Source: Branchipolynoe longqiensis
Lineage: Eukaryota > Annelida > Polychaeta > Phyllodocida > Polynoidae
Length of the DNA: 64,000 nt
Reading direction: 5' to 3'
Assembly (NCBI GenBank): GCA_030323885.1
Contig: CM059190.1
Span: 105,007,856 to 105,071,855, forward strand
Position numbers and translations under genes: made by a program. The notes under the pieces are model-generated. The model saw only the letters and a program-made list of their open reading frames with translations, was not told where the DNA came from and ran no database searches. Each line of letters starts with the position of its first letter. The first letter of the stretch is position 1. Positions 10,685 to 21,377 of the stretch are shown here, in pieces.

Positions 10685-11258
10685 TACATCACGGTTCCGA
10701 CTGCGCATGCGCTGAAAACGGCCTTGGGAGCAAAGCAAAGCCATACGGCCATTGAGTTTGCCGATACGCACATTGAAAAACGTCAGTTTTATTCAAAATT
10801 AATAGAAATCCCAAACCCTAACTGTATCAATTTAATATAATCTTTTTGTTAGACCTGTTTTCTATATGTGTTCCAAGCGGTTTGTCTCTAGGTGGTGTGG
10901 TTTTAGCAATATTTTACTTTTTCTGTATGGAGATTGCTCACTGCCATTGACAATGCATTGAGTACTCTGGCTATGGCCCTAACACTAGTCTGAGTGCCTA
11001 GATCTTTCTAAATCTAAATGCACATGGCATAAGATGTGCTGATTATATTGATGTAAATGCAATGCTGCATAAAAGATTAATATCTTAATTTATTATATAT
11101 ATATTTTTAGTTAGTATTCTATGTTTCAAACAAGAGCTGAGATGAGTTGAAACTAGTACATTTCATAGCTGCACCCAGTGTATTAGCATGTGCCGTGTGC
11201 TTTTGGGGGGGGGGGGGGTTTGCTCTGACCCATCCCACAATGCACCGCGCTGCTGGAA
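10685..11258 (-). mobile_element. G element carrying one satellite unit
   Basis: Inverse match to 41972-42720. The order on plus is GACTGCGCATGCGCTGAAAA, GGCCATTGAGTTTGCCG, one unit of the ~200-bp satellite in reverse (10765-10965, including TTGCTCACTGCCATTGACAA), then TGGCTATGGCCCTAACACTA, GATGAGTTGAAACTAGTACA and CCCACAATGCACC. The class is unknown and I see no TIR. A poly-G run sits at 11203-11219. Confidence 0.65.
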
Positions 11259-11307
11259 CCATGATGTAGTCTATTAACACATACATTTAGTGGATCGGCT
11301 ATTGAGT

Positions 11308-11627
11308 GGGACTTTATGTTCTGATAATAATATCTGAGGTGATTTCAAGTCTGGTACCGGCTTGTAACAGGGCGCATTTATCGCGGTTTCATAGTGCTGC
11401 CCTACTGGGATACCAGGCTAACCGTATTGAGATATGTTATCCCACTCAATCACAATACCCTAAAATTGACTTAATGAGCTCTAGCTCTATCCTGGTAATG
11501 TTGAGAGCGCTAGGCAAGGTAAGGACAAGTACATTTATTAAGTTTCAGGATTTGACTTAGCCGGGGATTAAACCTCATACACTCCTACACCAAAAGCAAA
11601 CACCCTCCGACTAGGTCACCCTGTCGT
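11308..11627 (-). mobile_element. SINE-A, diverged full-length copy
   Basis: ACTTTATGTTCTGATAATAA TATCTGAGG marks the tail end, with the body to ACTTAGCCGGGGATTAAACC and a decayed head at 11585-11625. One of the most diverged copies here. Confidence 0.75.
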
Positions 11628-11629
11628 GC

Positions 11630-12650
11630 TTTGGTGGAAGAATTCAGGTACCTTCTGCATATAGAAACACGAGGATGCTCAGCTGCTGTGAGCACCCCAT
11701 GCAACTACAAAACTCTTCCCCTTCATTTCACCTGTGATGCAATCAGCCTAAATCAATTTAACCAAGTTTGGAAAGAGGAAGGAAAACCAGTCACACAGAT
11801 GAACAGTGAATAAGTTGTGCTTTATTGGCAGCAACTCCTGTCCATCCCCCTTACATGTGACCTAGCACCTTCACTCCTCATATGCTGCCCACACTATGTC
11901 TCATTATCACTTTAGCCTGTATACTGAAAGCAGTGCCTACAGCCCATGGGACAGGAGTCCTATGGCTGTGTATACACTCAATTTGAATAGGTGAATTTAG
12001 ATAGCATCAGACAGAGTGTCTGGGGTTCCTGCTCAAAAGTAGGTGTGTCTCACTCAAGAGCTAGGAGTAGAGTGTTTTCTCTCCAGCTTTTCTGGAGCAG
12101 ATTTTTGAATAATTACTTATCTGAGACTAGTGTGTGGTCAGGATAGGCCAAGGGAGTCAGGTGACCAGACATTCCCCAGCCAGCCAATCAGACACTCCCC
12201 ACAGTCTGGGTGGGTGGCCACCCCCAGTAGAGGCTGTCACTCAAACCAGCTGCACTCTATACATATGCAGATTAGGCAGGTGGGTCGGTCCAGTGGTCAT
12301 GGGTGAACAGGATGTTGTATACAGTTACATATATGTATATAGATATATATATTAAAATTGTCCTTTTCCTCCAATTGTATTCTTTATGAACACATAGAGA
12401 AACATTTCAATAATCATGTACTGTCTCTTTTATGGGAAATCTCTTCATTAACTCCAATCATCATATATAACATATATTTCACATCACTCGGTATCATGTA
12501 CAATGGGAGTGGGATTCTATTGCTTTTAGTTTACATAACCTGGTTCCCACTCTGTCGTCAAAGAATAATAATGCTCTCTGCCAATATATAATTCTTAACC
12601 GAAAATCTGTATATTTTTACATGCAGATATGATACATGTATTATTCGGGT
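11630..12650. other. About 1 kb with no recognised feature
   Basis: Ordinary AT-rich sequence; 12310-12350 is (AT/GT)-rich. Short open frames (for example 60 codons at 11631) resemble nothing known to me. CCAGCCAGCCAATCAGACAC at ~12177 contains a CCAAT motif, without other promoter support. Confidence 0.5.
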
Positions 12651-12654
12651 CTAT

Positions 12655-13127
12655 ACAGGAGCCGCATAGACAGGTAGGCGTGGGTAGTGTGTTGATATCA
12701 GGGAGCCTAGGTGGTGTAATGGTTAGCACACTGGCCCGGAATGCAAAGAGATGTGGGTTCGAGTCCCGCTCTAGGCGCAATATTTCCCATTTTCATCATG
12801 CCCATGACACTGGTGCCGTGACCAGGATCCTGTACAAGCTACGCGCTGTATAGTTGTTGAACCTACCCTGTGTATGTATGTAAGTGCATTGCCTGTATGT
12901 ATTTAATTGTAAGTATTAAAAGACTTATAATTCCAGGGGGACGAGTGTAGTGGTCTGCACTCACCTCTCGGGCAAGGAGCCGCATAGACAGGTAGGCGTG
13001 GGTAGTGTTGATATCAGGGAGCCTAGGTGGTGTAATGGTTAGCACACTGGCCCGGAATGCAAAGAGATGTGGGTTCGAGTCCTGCTCTAGGCGCAATATT
13101 TCCCATTTTCATCACGCCCATGACACA
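12655..13127 (+). repeat. SINE-B tandem dimer
   Basis: Two tRNA-like heads starting GCCTAGG at 12705 and 13021, 316 bp apart, joined by the same linker seen in the 60.6-kb array (ATTGTAAGTATTAAAAGACT, then TTCCAGGGGGACGAGTGTAG). In each, the acceptor-stem halves GCCTAGG and TCTAGGC still pair. Confidence 0.85.
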
Positions 13128-13340
13128 TGTATTATATGTGAATGTAGAATATATTATATGTACCTATAATTTATTATGTGAATATAAATAACAAATAAGA
13201 TTCCTTCTCTCATTATTCTGTGGCTGCTATTGTCATCATTGCAGCCAATAGCTTCATCAGTGGCGCCACCACCGCCTGTTTATGGCACTACCCATTGGTG
13301 TGGGTACAGCATTCTCACTCACCACTGAACAAGGTATTTA

Positions 13341-13412
13341 TGCTTGTTTATTTGTTTGAGTTTTACGTCATAGCAACATCTAAGGTCATATCAGGACGGA
13401 CCGGTATTTATG
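13341..13412 (-). mobile_element. SINE-A tail fragment
   Basis: GAGTTTTACGTCATAGCAAC ATCTAAGGTCATATCAGGAC GG, then unrelated sequence. Confidence 0.65.
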
Positions 13413-13586
13413 TGATACATAACAAATTATATGAGTATAAATGTATGGAAAGTACAGGATTATCTTATTATTATCCTCATCACCTGCTAAACACTACAGG
13501 TGGCGCCACCATTCGCTCACCTCGCCTACCGCTGCACTAGACCTGTGTCAGTTTTGTATGGTGCCAACACCCGTACACATACGCGC

Positions 13587-13641
13587 TAACTACCAACCAA
13601 CTACCAACCAACCAACTACCAACCAACTACCAACCAGCCAA
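13587..13641. repeat. (CCAACTACCAA)n microsatellite
   Basis: About 55 bp of AACTACCAACCA repeats. It leads straight into the strand-switching minisatellite. Confidence 0.85.
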
Positions 13642-13649
13642 TAAACACT

Positions 13650-14155
13650 TATGGCGCATAGTGATACAGCATATGGTGCATAGTAATACAACACGTAGTG
13701 ATACGGCGCATAGTAATATGCGCGTAGTGACATGGTGCATAGTGATTCGGCGTGTAGTGAGATATTGTAGTAATACGGCACGGAGTGATATGGCATGTAG
13801 TGAGATATTGTAGTAATACGGCACGCAGTGATACGGCGTGTAGTGATCTATTGTACTATTTGTAGTGATATGGCATGCCCTCATTTCGCGCACCTCATTT
13901 CACGTACCACTGCGCGCCGTATCACTGCACGCCGTATCACTGCGCGCCATATCACTGCGCGCCGTATGATTACGTGTTGTATCACTGCGCGCCGTATAAC
14001 TGCGCGTAGTGAGCTATTGTAGTGACACGGCGCGCAATGATGCGGCGCACAGTGATACGGCGCGCAGTGATACGGCGCACAGTGACACGGTGCGCAGTGA
14101 TACGGCGCACAGTGATACGGCGCACAGTGATACGGCGCACAGTGATGCACACGGC
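13650..14155. repeat. Strand-switching 15-bp minisatellite
   Basis: Three blocks of one word: GTAGTGATACGGCG forward (13650-13870), its reverse complement CGCCGTATCACTGCG (13905-14005), then forward again as GCGCAGTGATACGGCGCACA (14010-14150). Adjacent inverted blocks can form long hairpins. Open frames on both strands are by-products of the repeat. Confidence 0.9.
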
Positions 14156-14410
14156 GGGGCGCCTCCTCACCGCGGGACGATCCTTCCCCGAAACGAGGGC
14201 CGGGAATCCAGCGGGACGCTGACGTTCCAGGAAGCCGGCCTCCTCTCGTGTACTCTCGGACGAACTCACGCTGCTGCCCCGAGAAGGAATGTCTCATGCG
14301 CACCGCGCAATGCACGCCGCACATTCACCGACATTGGCCATTTTACAAATCAGGAATAACGGCGCGGAGGACGGGTAGAGATGAAGCTTCCAGCACCAAG
14401 GGTTTGTAAA
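14156..14410. other. GC-rich stretch, function unknown
   Basis: Non-repetitive and GC-rich (for example CCGCGGGACGATCCTTCCCC). Open on both strands for 50-60 codons, but nothing in either translation is familiar. It could be a short exon or CpG-rich unique DNA. Confidence 0.3.
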
Positions 14411-14414
14411 TTGG

Positions 14415-14706
14415 CTTGCCTGTTCTTGTTTTACGTCCTAGCAATATCTAAGGTCATACAAGGACGGGTACCAACTTGTGATAGTGCACATTCATGCAAC
14501 CTTTTATAGTGCCACCCCACTGGGAAATCAGGCCACCCGCACCATGACCCGATATCCCACTCAGTCACATTGCTAACCAGTCCTTACCTGATCCTATTAA
14601 TGCTGAGCGCCTGGCTAGAAAGCAATTTTAAATTCATTGTTTTGACTCGACTGAAGTCCCGACTTTCCACCACGCTAGCCTCATGCTGTCGATTAGGCCA
14701 CCGCTA
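14415..14706 (-). mobile_element. SINE-A copy with small deletion
   Basis: TTTTACGTCCTAGCAATATC TAAGGTCATACAAGGACGGG at the tail, through TTTTGACTCGACTGAAGTCC and GATTAGGCCACCG. The central GATACTGAG segment is missing. Confidence 0.8.
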
Positions 14707-14707
14707 A

Positions 14708-14942
14708 CTTTTGAGATATTTTAAATGGAAACATGCTAAATTAATTTTGGCAAGCTTGCCAAAACTCTATCACCATAGGCTTCTGCAGTAACAGGTTCTA
14801 TTAATTGACTCAGTATCCCCTTATATGTGATGACAAATGTTTAATAAGTGCACCAGTATCTAAGTTGTATATTTAGAATCAAATCTAGATAATTGTTTTG
14901 GTTTTGAAAATGTTATGTTTTTATCGGACTATGCAGCTTTAA
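14708..14942. mobile_element. M MITE, one end missing
   Basis: From TTTTGAGATATTTTAAATGG to the right terminus ATCGGACTATGCAGCTTTAA. About 125 bp of the left end is absent, cut off at the SINE-A border. Confidence 0.75.
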
Positions 14943-15114
14943 CTGCATTATGTAGAACTCTCATTATATTTATACCAACAACAAAAAACAACTATTATTG
15001 CTTCTCTGTCAGCATTCCAGGAAGAGTTATTAATAGAGGCAGAGTGGACTTGGATGACGTCACACACGTCCTACCTGCACCTAAAGATAATGTAGAAACC
15101 ATTGCCTTTCTATT

Positions 15115-15175
15115 ACCCCGTCCTGATATGACCTTAGATGATGCCAGGACGTAAAACTCCAACAACCAACCATCA
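15115..15175 (+). mobile_element. SINE-A tail fragment
   Basis: CCCCGTCCTGATATGACCTT AGATGATGCCAGGACGTAAA followed by CAACCAACC. Confidence 0.65.
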
Positions 15176-15208
15176 ACAGGATGGACTAGATAATTATGCT
15201 CCCTTGGT

Positions 15209-15430
15209 TTATTGACGTTTTATATCCCAGCAACATCTAAGGGCACATCAGGTTGCGTATTGGCTTGCAACAGCGCACACTCGTGGTGGCTTCTCACTGC
15301 CGCCACACTTGGGTACCATGCTACCGGCACCATGATACACTATCCTGACACTGCGCCTGCCAGCCCTTGCTCTATCCTAGTAGTACCGAATGCCGGGAGA
15401 AATAGCGAGTCAAAGTGGCGACTTTTTCAG
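15209..15430 (-). mobile_element. SINE-A, head missing
   Basis: GACGTTTTATATCCCAGCAA CATCTAAGGGCACATCAGG at the tail, ending in the decayed region TAGTACCGAATGCCGGGAGA. The copy is heavily mutated. Confidence 0.7.
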
Positions 15431-15436
15431 AGTTTT

Positions 15437-15504
15437 GGTTGGTTGGTTGTTGGGTTTTTACGTTTTACGTCCTGGCAACATCTAAGGTCATATCAGGACG
15501 GGAT
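15437..15504 (-). mobile_element. SINE-A tail fragment
   Basis: GGTTGGTTGTTGGGTTTTTA CGTTTTACGTCCTGGCAACA TCTAAGGTCATATC. It lies directly after another minus-strand SINE-A. Confidence 0.7.
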
Positions 15505-15509
15505 TACGA

Positions 15510-16500
15510 GATGTAATTGACAACCTGGTGATTGCCCCCAGGACTTACTTCATGTTGTAGCAACATGCAAGGTCATTATCTGAATATGAACAAAAACAGT
15601 ATTCTATGCTATGCCCATGTAATGCACTATGTGAGCATAAAGAAAGAAATTATGTTGTTCCATGTCTTAGCACATCAAATAAACATATACACAGCATATA
15701 TACAGCATACATACAGCATATATACAGCACATTAATAATTATATTAAGCTATGATATGCAAACACGTTGCATTATGGCAGATATAAACGTTATACTTATA
15801 TGTGTATAGATTGTGTAGAGAAAATAACGGGTTTGATTCCCGTCTGCCCAGGTTATTTGAAATATTACGTAAAAGTAATGAATTAAATGTGACTGACCAA
15901 TCGGATGGCCAGAAATATTTGCCCCGTGGGTGCGCACATGCCGCCACTAACTGGGCTTCTTCGAGTCTCGGCTCGCGTTACGCCCATCACTTTGTCAACT
16001 TTTACACTTGGTATTTGTTTAGGTGAGGCATATTAGTTATTACCTCACCAGAGTAATAAAATCGCTCAGCCAATTGTTACTTGCTTTTGGTAGCCATAAT
16101 TTATATGAATATAAACAAAGAAATTCCTCTGCAATATATCTCAGAGTTAGATACCGCATGCAGTCGCTGATCTAAGTATAAGTAGAAACATCACGCATTC
16201 AATCTTCCGGCATCTAAACTAGTTCCTAATTCTGACACGCCGGCGCCACCAGCGAAAGGGACTTCTGCATGCACCGGATGCGACAGGAACTGCCCAATTC
16301 CGGTGGCCGAGAGCCAATCAGCGACCTGTGTGTGCAGACTGGGGTCTGGATGCTGACCCCCAACATATGCTTGGAGAATAAGTGACTCGGGGTGGAGACT
16401 GTGGCTTTGGCTCAGCAGTATGAGGAGCCAATCAGCCATGGCCGTGGTGCATCAACAAATTGCCGTCTGAAATCGCCAACAACGCCAGATGGGATGGGAT
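15510..16500. other. No gene recognised; small microsatellite inside
   Basis: (CATATATACAG)n microsatellite at 15675-15735. 16195-16445 is GC-richer, with two copies of GAGCCAATCAGC (~16310 and ~16425) that contain CCAAT boxes, and an 82-codon minus-strand frame with no familiar motif. 16490-16503 is (GGGAT)n. Confidence 0.4.
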
Positions 16501-16504
16501 GGGA

Positions 16505-16622
16505 TGACTGAATTGGTCAAAGCGTTGGCTGGCATCCCGTGTGGGAAGTCATGAGTTTGGGCACTGACCGATTCAAACCAATGATTACCAAATTGATACT
16601 CGCCGTTGTCGTGCCTGGTGCT
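16505..16622 (+). mobile_element. SINE-A head fragment
   Basis: Decayed head (GAATTGGTCAAAGCGTTGGC) then ATTCAAACCAATGATTACCA AATTGATACTCGCC. It ends at the adjoining LINE fragment. Confidence 0.6.
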
Positions 16623-16649
16623 CCCTCTACTATACAGCAAAAGCAAACT

Positions 16650-17130
16650 TCCTTTGGCTAATATAATTATCTTCTTCCTCCTTGTTCTGTGCCTTGCAAG
16701 ATGGATTTGGTTGGACCTGATGAACGAGAAATATGGCAGTTGGCAATTTACGTCTCCTTGCGATTGTCAGGAGATCTTCATGTTGTCCAATTGCCTGCTG
16801 GATCTTGGCACAGTCCCCCTCGTTGGTAACATGGTCTTTGTATGAGATGTGTAGTATCTTGCGGTAACACTTCATTTCCATGGTTTGTATTCGTCTTTGG
16901 AGCTCCGCTGTAAAGGGTCCATGATTCACAAACATACGGGAAGATGGATGTGACAAGGGAGTGCATCAGTCGTATCTTGGAGCTGAGAGGAATACTCTTG
17001 TCAATGCTGCTGTCAAGACAATATATCTGTTCAGAAGGCGGGACTTTATCTTGATCATTTCCAACGTCAACAGGTCAATTCACACATGTGTCAATAACAG
17101 AGTTGGCTTATTGTCCACAGTGTTATTGTT
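16650..17130 (-). pseudogene. RTE-like LINE ORF2 fragment
   Basis: Minus-strand translation, in pieces: LMHSLVTSIF, then ESWTL, then QRRIQTMEMKCYRKILHISY KDHVTNE. This is the region just before and including the conserved RTE C-terminal block also seen at 5421-5740. At least two frameshifts and an extra GGGTCC... segment separate the pieces. Inactive. Confidence 0.7.
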
Positions 17131-17134
17131 ACTT

Positions 17135-17503
17135 ATCCGGGGTTGGGAAGAAAAACCCCCATAAACAAGCTTTTCGTATTGTATAACATGTTATGCCAAT
17201 ATTATTTAGGCTGTAGGGCCTGCCTATGGCCCACCGTCGGGTGGGTGAGCTCTGTTCCACCTGCGCTACGCCGGCCGCGGCTCCAGAAGCCGTGGGCGAT
17301 CATCCAATCAGGAAAGAGCATCCCGGGGGAGCCGACTTCGGGCGGCAATTGCGCTACTCGGCCTCCAGTCGGTCGGAACTATGACTTGGTGCGGACGTGA
17401 CTCCAGTGTGCACGGCTCCCACTGTTCGTTGGTACGCAGGTCGCTGTGTCGGTCTAGTCATGGTGATAGACGTTTGCCAAGCATGTGGGGATGAGCATGA
17501 GCC
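17135..17503. other. No recognised feature
   Basis: Moderately GC-rich unique-looking sequence (for example CTACGCCGGCCGCGGCTCCA). No ORF I can identify. Confidence 0.4.
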
Positions 17504-17531
17504 CCGGGGGGGGGGGGGGGGGGGGGGGGGG
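17504..17531 (+). repeat. Poly-G run
   Basis: About 27 consecutive G. The exact length is likely polymorphic or an assembly estimate. Confidence 0.9.
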
Positions 17532-17652
17532 AGTGGAAGGTAGTGAAGGCGAAACTGGGTGGGTGGGCGGTTAAAGCCCAGATCAGAGCTAGAATGTTCC
17601 ATATAAGCCTAGTTCTAGAATATCGCAGGAGTGCCTTAATTCTGAGAAAATG

Positions 17653-19895
17653 GTGCTAGATCCAGCCACCCTTCCCACCCCCTCCCCTCCTCCCTCCCCA
17701 CACACTCCACCCCATCCCCACATAACCACACCACGCACATCCACTTCCACACACGCCACCCCCACACACATTCTCCCACACACCTTACCACCCACACACC
17801 ACGCCCACCCCACAACATCCACGACCCCAACCCACCCGCACCCTCACCTCCACACCCTACCTCTACACCTCCACCCCCACCCCCACCCCCACACACCCAT
17901 ATGCTACCCACCACACACATCCCCCACCCTACATATATCAAACACACCTCCTCGCACCCACCCCCTCCACACCCACACCTACCTCCACACACACAGTTCA
18001 CCCTCACACCCATTCTCCCCACACCCACATCTACCTCCACCCACACACATCTCACTCTCACACCCATCCCTCCACACCCACCTCCACCCACTCCACCCTC
18101 ACACCCACCCATCCCCTCCACACCCACACATACACCTCCACACACACCTCACTCTCACAGCCATCCCCCACACCCACACCCACCTCCACACCCATCCTCT
18201 CCACACACATCACCCTCACACACACCCATCCCCTCCACACCCACACCAACCCCCACACACACACTCCTCACACCCACACCCTCCACACACACCTCCGCTC
18301 ACACCTCACACACACCCTCCACACCCGCACTCACCTCCACACACCCACACCTCACACACACCCCATTGACACCCACACCCACCTCCACACACACCCACAC
18401 CCCATTGACACCCACACCCACCTCCACACCCACACCCACACCCCATTGACACCCACACCCACCTCCACACCCACCCACACCCCACTGACACCCACACCCC
18501 CCCCACACACACCCACCCCCCATTGACACCCACCTCCACACACCCACCACCCACCACACCACACCCACACCCCATGACACCCACACCCCCCTCCACACAC
18601 ACCCACACCCCCCCCCATTGACACCCACACCCACCTCCACACACCCCACCACCCACACCCACACCCCACTGACACTCACACACACCTCCACCCACCCCAC
18701 ACCCCACCCCACCCACCCCCCACACCACCCACACCTCGCACTCACCCTCTCCACACCCTCTCCACACCCGCACCCTCCCCACCCCACCCACACCCACACC
18801 CCATTGACACCCACACCCACCTCCACACACACCCACACCTCGCACTCACCCTCTCCACACCCTCTCCACACCCTCTCCACACCCACCTCCACACACACCC
18901 ACACCTCACCCTCACACCCATCCCTCCACACCCACCTCCACCCACACCCCCACCTCACCCTCACACACACCCATCCCCTCCACACCCACACACACCTCCA
19001 CACACACACCTCACCCTCATATCCATCCCCCACACCCCACCCCTCCACCCACACCCACATCTCACCCTCACACACCCATCCCCTCCTCACCCACACACTC
19101 ACAACTCACCCTCACCCCAAGACCCACACCCACCTCCACACACACCCCTCACCCTCACACACACATCCTCTCCACACCCATACACACCTCCACACACATC
19201 ACCCTCGCACACCCATCCCCTCCACACCTACACCCACCTCCACACACACCCACGCCTCCACACACACGCACACCTCCATACACATGCACACCCTCCACAC
19301 CCGCACCCACCTCCACACACACTCACACCTCACCCTCACACACCCATCCCCTCCACACCCACCTCCATACACACCCACCCCATCGACACCCACCCTGACC
19401 TCCACACACACCCACACCTCACACTCACCCGCTCCACACAAACCACACCTTACCCTCACACCCATCCCCTCACCCCCTCACACACACTTCACCCTCACAC
19501 ACATCCCCCACTCACCCTCACACCCACCCCCATCCCCTCACCCCCCAAACACGACCACCCTCACCTCCACACTCACCCTCTCCACACCCACACCCACCTC
19601 CACACAAACCACACCTTACCCTCACACCCATCCCCTCACCCCCTCACACACACTTCACCCTCACACACATCCCCCACTCACCCTCACACCCACCCCATCC
19701 CCTCACCCCCCAAGCACGACCACCCTCACCTCCACACACCCCGACCCCCACACACCCACCTCCAACTCCACACCTACCCACACCTCACACACATACCCAT
19801 CCCTTCACCTACCCCACATTCCCCAGCAACACCCCCACACCCCCCCACTCCCGACCCCCCCCCCACCTCCACCCAACCTCCCACTCTCCACACAG
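17653..19895 (+). repeat. 2.2-kb C-rich (CACACC / CACCCTCACACCCAT) array
   Basis: Mixed CCACACCCACAC, CACCTCCACACACACC and CTCACCCTCACACCCATCCC words, with higher-order blocks (for example 19440-19520 repeated at 19600-19690). Very long frames of Pro/His/Thr or Gly/Val/Cys are repeat artefacts. It ends exactly where the candidate exon begins. Confidence 0.9.
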
Positions 19896-19973
19896 CCTCA
19901 CCTGGCGGTGGCCGAGGGGCTGACCGTATTCAGGTGTGTCGTGAGGGGCTCAGTGGGAGCCGGGCGGCTGAGG
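19896..19973 (+). CDS. Candidate internal exon, possible Ig-like domain piece
   Basis: A 78-bp segment between CACTCTCCACACAG (acceptor-like, with the C-rich array as pyrimidine tract) and GTAAGT (consensus donor at 19974-19979). It stays open in one frame as 26 codons (PHLAVAEGLTVFRCVVRGSV, then GAGRLR), with mostly G/C third positions like the UROS exon. V-A-E-G-x-x-V-x-x-x-C-V-V-x-G loosely resembles an immunoglobulin-like B/C strand region. No neighbouring exon was found, so it could be chance. Confidence 0.25.
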
Positions 19974-20134
19974 GTAAGTCATAGTGCACATACAGGCGTC
20001 AGGGGGCGGGGCGCAGAACTAGTGCGCCCACCTCACGCCAGGGGGACACGCGCCAGTTGTTAGTGGTTTAAGGGATTATCGTCTAAGTAGCTTGTTGTCT
20101 CCGGGTTCGCTGTGACGGGCAGATCAGGCAGGAG
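19974..20134. other. Unique spacer between C-rich and G-rich arrays
   Basis: GC-rich, not repetitive, with no other signal seen. Confidence 0.4.
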
Positions 20135-20408
20135 GATGGTGTGGGTGTGGGTGTAGGTGTGGGTGTGGGGATGGGTGTGGGTGTGGGTGCCGGTGTGGGT
20201 GTGGGTGTGGGTGCGGGTGTGAGTATGGGTGTGGGTGTGGGTGATGGGTGTGGGTGTGGGTGGGGGTCGGTGTGGGTGTGGGTGTGGGTGATGGGTGTGG
20301 GTGTGGGTTGGTGTGGGTGTGGGTGGGTGTGGGTGTGGGTGTGGGTGGGTGTGGGGGTGGGGGTGGGGGTGGGGGTGGGGGTGGGGGTGGGGGTGGGGGT
20401 GGGTGGGG
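20135..20408 (+). repeat. G-rich (GGGTGT)n array
   Basis: GTGGGTGTGGGTGTGGG repeats becoming a regular (GGGGGT)n block at 20345-20405. It is the inverse orientation of the 17653-19895 array, ~240 bp away. It has abundant runs of three or more G at short spacing, so G-quadruplex formation is likely. Confidence 0.9.
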
Positions 20409-20429
20409 AAGGGATGCCTTAAAGTTGCA

Positions 20430-21198
20430 CAGTAGGTTGATTTTAAGTTTCTGACATGTTTTGAACAAAATATATATATACAGTAAAACCTCTCTAATCG
20501 ACCACCTGCACAGATTGACCACTCCCCTATATCAAGCGCTTTATTTGAGTCCCAAACAATCGCCCATAAAATAACAGTGTAACGATTTTTTTTTTTAAAT
20601 ACCTCCCTAAATGGACCATTTAAAGTTGGTCCCATGGTCGGCGATTTAGAGAGGTCAAGAGGTATAATCTATTTCACTTGAGCTTAAAGTAACTTTTATT
20701 TTATGTATTTTTTGATAACATGTTTTATTCATCTGAATAATTCTCAGGTCAGAGCTGGGGCATTAGTTCATTTGAAGTGAAGGCATGCAACATTAATTAT
20801 TAGCATGCACATCAAAAGTTGTTGCCATGTTTTAACAAATAAATATATTAAGTCAATCGTCATAATCTATTTTATTTTAGCTGGAAGTGACTTTAATTAT
20901 AAAGGGTTATCTTTGGAAATATTTAAAGGGGAGGCATGCAGAATTAATTATTACTAGTATTAGCATGCACATCAAAAGTTGTTGCCATGTTTTAAAAAAA
21001 AAAAAAATTAGATCAATCGTCATCATTTATTTTACTTTAGCTGGAAGTGACTTTAATTATAAAGGGTTATCTTTGGAAATATTTAAAGTGAAAGAATGCC
21101 AAATTCATTAATCTGACATCATAGACTTCAATAGAATTTACTTAATATTCCTTATGTGCAACAATAAATGCTTAATAAGTCCCTCAGTATCAAACCAG
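20430..21198. mobile_element. M-related sequence with internal duplication and nested MITE
   Basis: M-like segments (AAAGTAACTTTTATTTTATG, ATGCTTAATAAGTCCCTCAG TATC) surround a nested pogo-like MITE (20481-20664). A ~158-bp segment with GCATGCACATCAAAAGTTGT and GGAAGTGACTTTAATTATAA is tandemly duplicated (about 20804-20935 and 20962-21090). Confidence 0.6.
20481..20664. mobile_element. pogo/Tigger-like MITE
   Basis: Left end CAGTAAAACCTCTCTAATCG ACC preceded by TA; right end GGTCGGCGATTTAGAGAGGT followed by a degenerate end. The second copy (26850-27028) keeps a better right end, GTACTG. CAG...CTG ends and a TA target fit Tc1/mariner-pogo; this is inference. Confidence 0.65.
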
Positions 21199-21199
21199 A

Positions 21200-21345
21200 T
21201 AGGATGGCCGAACGAGTTGAGCATCCGCCTCCCGTTTGGCTACGTTGTGGGATTCGAACCCAGGCCATGTGAAACCGATGACTTTAAAATGTATACTTGC
21301 TGCTACCTAGCCTGCCATTCGGCATTGCCAGGATATGGCAAGGAG
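21200..21345 (+). mobile_element. SINE-A head half
   Basis: GATGGCCGAACGAGTTGAGC, B box GGATTCGAACCC, body to GCCAGGATATGGCAAGGA, then truncated just before a T-run. Confidence 0.75.
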
Positions 21346-21377
21346 CAGTGGAAGGAGGGAGACCAATTGTCCACGAT

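Noticed and set aside
16191..16439. 82-codon minus-strand frame as an exon
   Set aside because: No recognisable motif, no convincing splice sites, no support from neighbours.
17650..20063. Open frames of 169-481 codons in the C-rich array
   Set aside because: They encode only His/Pro/Thr or Gly/Val/Trp/Cys strings that follow the repeat period, on both strands and several frames.
17653..20408. Telomeric or subtelomeric repeat
   Set aside because: The words are GGGTGT and variants, not TTAGGG, and the arrays are internal and in opposite orientations.
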